Shown: positions 43,785 through 46,248 of the stretch, one piece after another
Numbering within the stretch: position 1 is the first letter of the stretch
Layout: each line of letters starts with the position of its first letter
Origin: Bifidobacterium breve
Lineage (GTDB): Bacteria > Actinomycetota > Acidimicrobiia > Acidimicrobiales > Ilumatobacteraceae
Assembly (NCBI GenBank): GCA_945862045.1
Contig: CAMAWR010000015.1
Coordinates: 1 to 46,248 of the forward strand
Reading direction: 5' to 3'
Length of the DNA stretch: 46,248 nt
Notes under the pieces: model-generated
Seen by the model: only the letters and a program-made list of their open reading frames with translations
Databases searched by the model: none
What the model was told of the DNA's origin: nothing
Program-made: the position numbers and the translations under genes

Positions 43785-44789
43785 ATGCCGAAACTAGAAA
43801 AAGGGTTCCTCCACAGTGTTTCAGTGGTGATTCCAGTATTTCAAGTGGCTTCTGAACTTTCTGCCCTCTTGGACGAAATTGCCCAATTCTTTGCACCAAG
43901 AATTACGGCAAGAGGTCACCAATATGTCATCGAAGAAGTGATTCTCGTACACGATGGGCCAGAGCCAGAGGGCGCCGCAACCCTGCAGGAACTGGCTGGT
44001 CGGCGTGAGCGAACACGAATCGTCTGGCTCTCTCGAAATTTTGGCCAACACCCTGCGACGCTTGCAGGTATGTCAGCAAGTCTTGCCGACTGGATTCTCA
44101 CCCTCGATGAAGATGGGCAATTCCCACCAGATGCCCTTGCCAGCTTGCTCGACAACGCACTCGAGTTTAAATCGCCCGTGGTATACGGGCAACCTCTGAC
44201 GTCCACAACACACGCACTGTGGCGCCGTGTCGGATCATGGGCGACGCGGTCACTCTTTTCGGTACTCCTGGGCACTCGTAATTGGGCGCGATTCAGCAGT
44301 TTCCGATTAATTCAGGGCGAGACAGGGCGCGCTGTTGGTGCGTACTGTACGAACGAGACGTACCTCGACGTCGCCCTGACTTGGGTGAGCCCACGCAGCT
44401 CAAGTGTTCAGGTGAAGTATCGCGAGACCCGATCATCCTCTGCTTACGGTTTCAAGCGCTTATTTGCCCACTTCATGCGTATGTTCTTGACGATGGGTAC
44501 GCGGCCCATGCGAATCTTCGCGGCGTTGGGTGGCATTGCGGCTACCTCAGGCTTTATTCTGTCCGGTGCACTGATTTATCGGCGACTGGTCCTCGGATTC
44601 CCAACTGGATTTGCGTCAACTCTGGCACTGCTCTTGGTTTTAACAGGGTTGCTTCTTCTAGGTTTGGCAATACTTTCAGAATACGTTGGCATCATCGTTC
44701 GATCAGCGATCGGTCGTCCGCTCTATGTCCCTATTTCGAACCCAATCCACAGTGCCCTCTTCCAAGACACACCTCACCAGCGCTCTTGA
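43785..44789 (+). CDS. GT2 glycosyltransferase, GtrB/DPM1-like, with two C-terminal helices
   Basis: A 334-residue family 2 glycosyltransferase. The N-terminal domain has SVSVVIPVFQ, VHDGPEPEGAA, the NFGQHPATLAGM segment and an LDEDGQFPPDAL metal/sugar-nucleotide site (about 107-118). Two membrane helices follow (about 240-264 and 275-300), as in GtrB-type enzymes that make polyprenyl-phosphate sugars. ATG at 43785 begins the family-like sequence; the open frame extends upstream into the flavoprotein gene. It ends four bases into the next gene (TTGA overlap). The substrate is unknown. Confidence 0.9.
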   Translation: MPKLEKGFLHSVSVVIPVFQVASELSALLDEIAQFFAPRITARGHQYVIEEVILVHDGPEPEGAATLQELAGRRERTRIVWLSRNFGQHPATLAGMSASLADWILTLDEDGQFPPDALASLLDNALEFKSPVVYGQPLTSTTHALWRRVGSWATRSLFSVLLGTRNWARFSSFRLIQGETGRAVGAYCTNETYLDVALTWVSPRSSSVQVKYRETRSSSAYGFKRLFAHFMRMFLTMGTRPMRIFAALGGIAATSGFILSGALIYRRLVLGFPTGFASTLALLLVLTGLLLLGLAILSEYVGIIVRSAIGRPLYVPISNPIHSALFQDTPHQRS

Positions 44790-45718
44790 AGGCCTGCCTT
44801 GTCTTTGGCTCAAGGGGACTCATCGGTCGAGCTGTTGTCGACACTCTTGAGAAAACAGGTTTTGGTCGGATAATTTACAGACCGAAAATTACGTGGGCGA
44901 GCGAGCCCACTGCACAGGAAGAGATTGGGCGAGCTGTTCATGAGTGGCTCGCTCAATCTCGGTGTGAAGGGTGGGAGCTCTACTGGTGCGCCGGGGCAGG
45001 AAGTCCCCGAAGTGGTGTAGCCGCGAACGAACAAGAGCGCAGCCTGTATCGAACTGTCCTCCACCAAATTGAGCAGGTAGTGCAAACCAATCAGGCTCAG
45101 CGGATCACGATCTTTTTTTCATCCAGCGCTGGTGGGGTATATGGGTCAACCGGTCAGACAATTGCAACTGAATTATCCGTGCCCCAACCAACAGATGATT
45201 ATGGAAAATCGAAGTTTCAACTTGAGAGACTGACAACTGAATTTTCAGAACGACTCGGAATTGGATCTGTCATTGGGCGAATTAGCTCTGTTTACGGTGA
45301 GCATCAAGACCTACAAAAACGTCTGGGCCTCATCACACACCTCGCATTCTCCATCGCGGCCCGCAAGCCAATAAGTATTTTTACCAACCTCGCTACCACT
45401 CGAAATTACATAGCTGCAGCCACGGCAGGTGCCATGATTGTTCACTATGTCCAATGCAGTAAGGGATCAGAATCGATTCTTCGAAATGTGTGCGCGCCGT
45501 ACGACACGTCGGTCGCACAACTGCTCACACTCGCCAAACAGGTCACTGGTCATCGAGTAGAGATTGCGTACTCTGGTGCTGCGGAAATGGACAATTCACG
45601 AATCTCCACAAACTTCGAGGATGAAATTTGCCATCTGACTCGCACTTCCTTACCTGCAGAATTTGCAAAATTGATTAATTATTTTAGAATTTCAGTGGCC
45701 CAATGTGGGGCGTTATAA
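44786..45718 (+). CDS. NAD-dependent epimerase/dehydratase (extended SDR)
   Basis: A 310-residue extended short-chain dehydrogenase-type protein. It has VFGSRGLIGRAV (glycine motif 8-14), FFSSSAGGVYGS (about 110-121) and the catalytic YGKSK (139-143). The sequence LATTRNYIAAATAGA matches the sugar-epimerase C-terminal part. The start is inferred as TTG at 44786, which overlaps the glycosyltransferase stop and sits just before the glycine motif; the same frame runs open to 44282 within the previous gene, but that stretch is a shadow. It is likely part of a glycan pathway with the glycosyltransferase. DNA is somewhat poorer in G and C than the respiratory genes. Confidence 0.85.
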   Translation: MKACLVFGSRGLIGRAVVDTLEKTGFGRIIYRPKITWASEPTAQEEIGRAVHEWLAQSRCEGWELYWCAGAGSPRSGVAANEQERSLYRTVLHQIEQVVQTNQAQRITIFFSSSAGGVYGSTGQTIATELSVPQPTDDYGKSKFQLERLTTEFSERLGIGSVIGRISSVYGEHQDLQKRLGLITHLAFSIAARKPISIFTNLATTRNYIAAATAGAMIVHYVQCSKGSESILRNVCAPYDTSVAQLLTLAKQVTGHRVEIAYSGAAEMDNSRISTNFEDEICHLTRTSLPAEFAKLINYFRISVAQCGAL

Positions 45719-45742
45719 ACCTAGCCATAGTCGCTATCAGGC

Positions 45743-46248
45743 TCAGCCCACGCAGATAACTTCAACGACTTCGTCCCGATCAAGATCGAGCACGGTACGG
45801 ATACCGCTTCCGGCATACGAATCAATGAATGATCGCAATGTCGATGAACGCGGTGCGCCAGCACAGGTGCGCACCACCCCGTCGGCAAGCGGCACGAACC
45901 AATCGTTGGCCAGCACACCCGTGTCGCCACCATCCACCATGTCGATCAACGTCGGAACGACAAGTGTTCGTGATGCCGGCCCATCGGAGTTCACGAGTGC
46001 GTACCACACGACCCCATCGCCGAGCATGTCGGCCAACAGCACACACGCAGCCGGCGTAGTGCGATCGGCACAATCGATTTCGCCGGGGGTTTCACGGGGG
46101 ATCATGACGACGCGCCCGTCGTCCAGCGCGAGGGTGGCTGAGCCAACCGTGACACCGTCAATCACCCCAAATGCTTCACTCGACTCAATCGACGTCACCG
46201 ACGCGATGGCACTCACTCGTCGCTCGGTTGGTTGCACCGCTACCCCAT
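45743..46248 (-). CDS. Unidentified protein, cut by the window end
   Basis: At least 164 residues, mostly acidic, with no helix strong enough for a membrane segment. It contains two regions rich in Asp and Val, and cysteines at GEIDCADRTTPAAC and VRTCAGAP. The frame is still open at the window edge, so the true start may lie beyond 46248; a GTG at 46237 is the nearest in-window candidate. I do not recognise it. It converges with the epimerase gene across 24 bases. Confidence 0.6.
   Translation of the reverse strand, partial: GVAVQPTERRVSAIASVTSIESSEAFGVIDGVTVGSATLALDDGRVVMIPRETPGEIDCADRTTPAACVLLADMLGDGVVWYALVNSDGPASRTLVVPTLIDMVDGGDTGVLANDWFVPLADGVVRTCAGAPRSSTLRSFIDSYAGSGIRTVLDLDRDEVVEVICVG

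Noticed and set aside
44282-44785. Extended upstream frame for the epimerase
   Set aside because: It lies wholly within the glycosyltransferase in another frame and has no family-like sequence before the glycine motif at 44786.
1-46248. tRNA, rRNA, insertion sequence, phage or defence genes
   Set aside because: No such features were found; gaps are too short and no transposase, integrase or nuclease motifs appear.

Overview
This 46 kb window is a respiratory-chain locus from what is probably a menaquinone-using actinobacterium, with class Acidimicrobiia as my best guess. That placement is inference: it rests on moderate-to-high GC, frequent GTG/TTG starts, a MenJ/geranylgeranyl-reductase-type gene beside respiratory genes, two nuo loci as known from Streptomyces, and the style of the protein sequences. 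No rRNA, tRNA, CRISPR array, transposase or integrase is visible. Nearly all of the window is coding; the largest gap is 249 bases (41415-41663).

Layout. 60-3499: yajQ, acs (minus strand) and a divergent EamA transporter. 3474-15607 (minus strand): a glutamine-amidotransferase gene, then nuoA-B-C-D-H-I-J-K-L-M-N, then a MidA/NDUFAF7-type methyltransferase, packed as one apparent operon. This complex I lacks NuoE, NuoF and NuoG, so it has no NADH-oxidising module. 15637-21233 (plus strand): threonine ammonia-lyase, two large AT-rich polytopic membrane proteins of unknown function, and a peptidase C26-type amidohydrolase. 21230-41414 (minus strand): one uninterrupted run of 21 genes. It starts with a 3-TM protein, a dicluster ferredoxin, cytochrome b6-like and subunit-IV-like proteins, a Rieske protein, a dihaem cytochrome c and an unknown membrane protein, and continues into a complete 14-gene nuoA-N cluster. 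41664-43756 (plus strand, divergent): a membrane-anchored monohaem cytochrome c overlapping a menaquinone-reductase-like flavoprotein. 43785-45718: a GtrB-type glycosyltransferase and an NAD-dependent epimerase. The last gene (45743 to the edge) is an unidentified protein cut by the window end.

How they work together. The 14-subunit complex I (NADH to menaquinone) and the split-cytochrome-b complex (menaquinol to cytochrome c) appear to be one transcription unit. The divergent cytochrome c and quinone-modifying enzyme fit the same chain. The 11-subunit complex I must take electrons from something other than NADH via NuoEFG, plausibly a ferredoxin. Its quinone-site subunits depart from consensus at several positions where the second copy in the same window is canonical (NuoD Tyr to Trp, NuoH loops, NuoA Cys to Ser). 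The cytochrome b half has histidine spacing and a cysteine that match cytochrome b6 exactly. These coordinated departures are the most interesting signal in the window.
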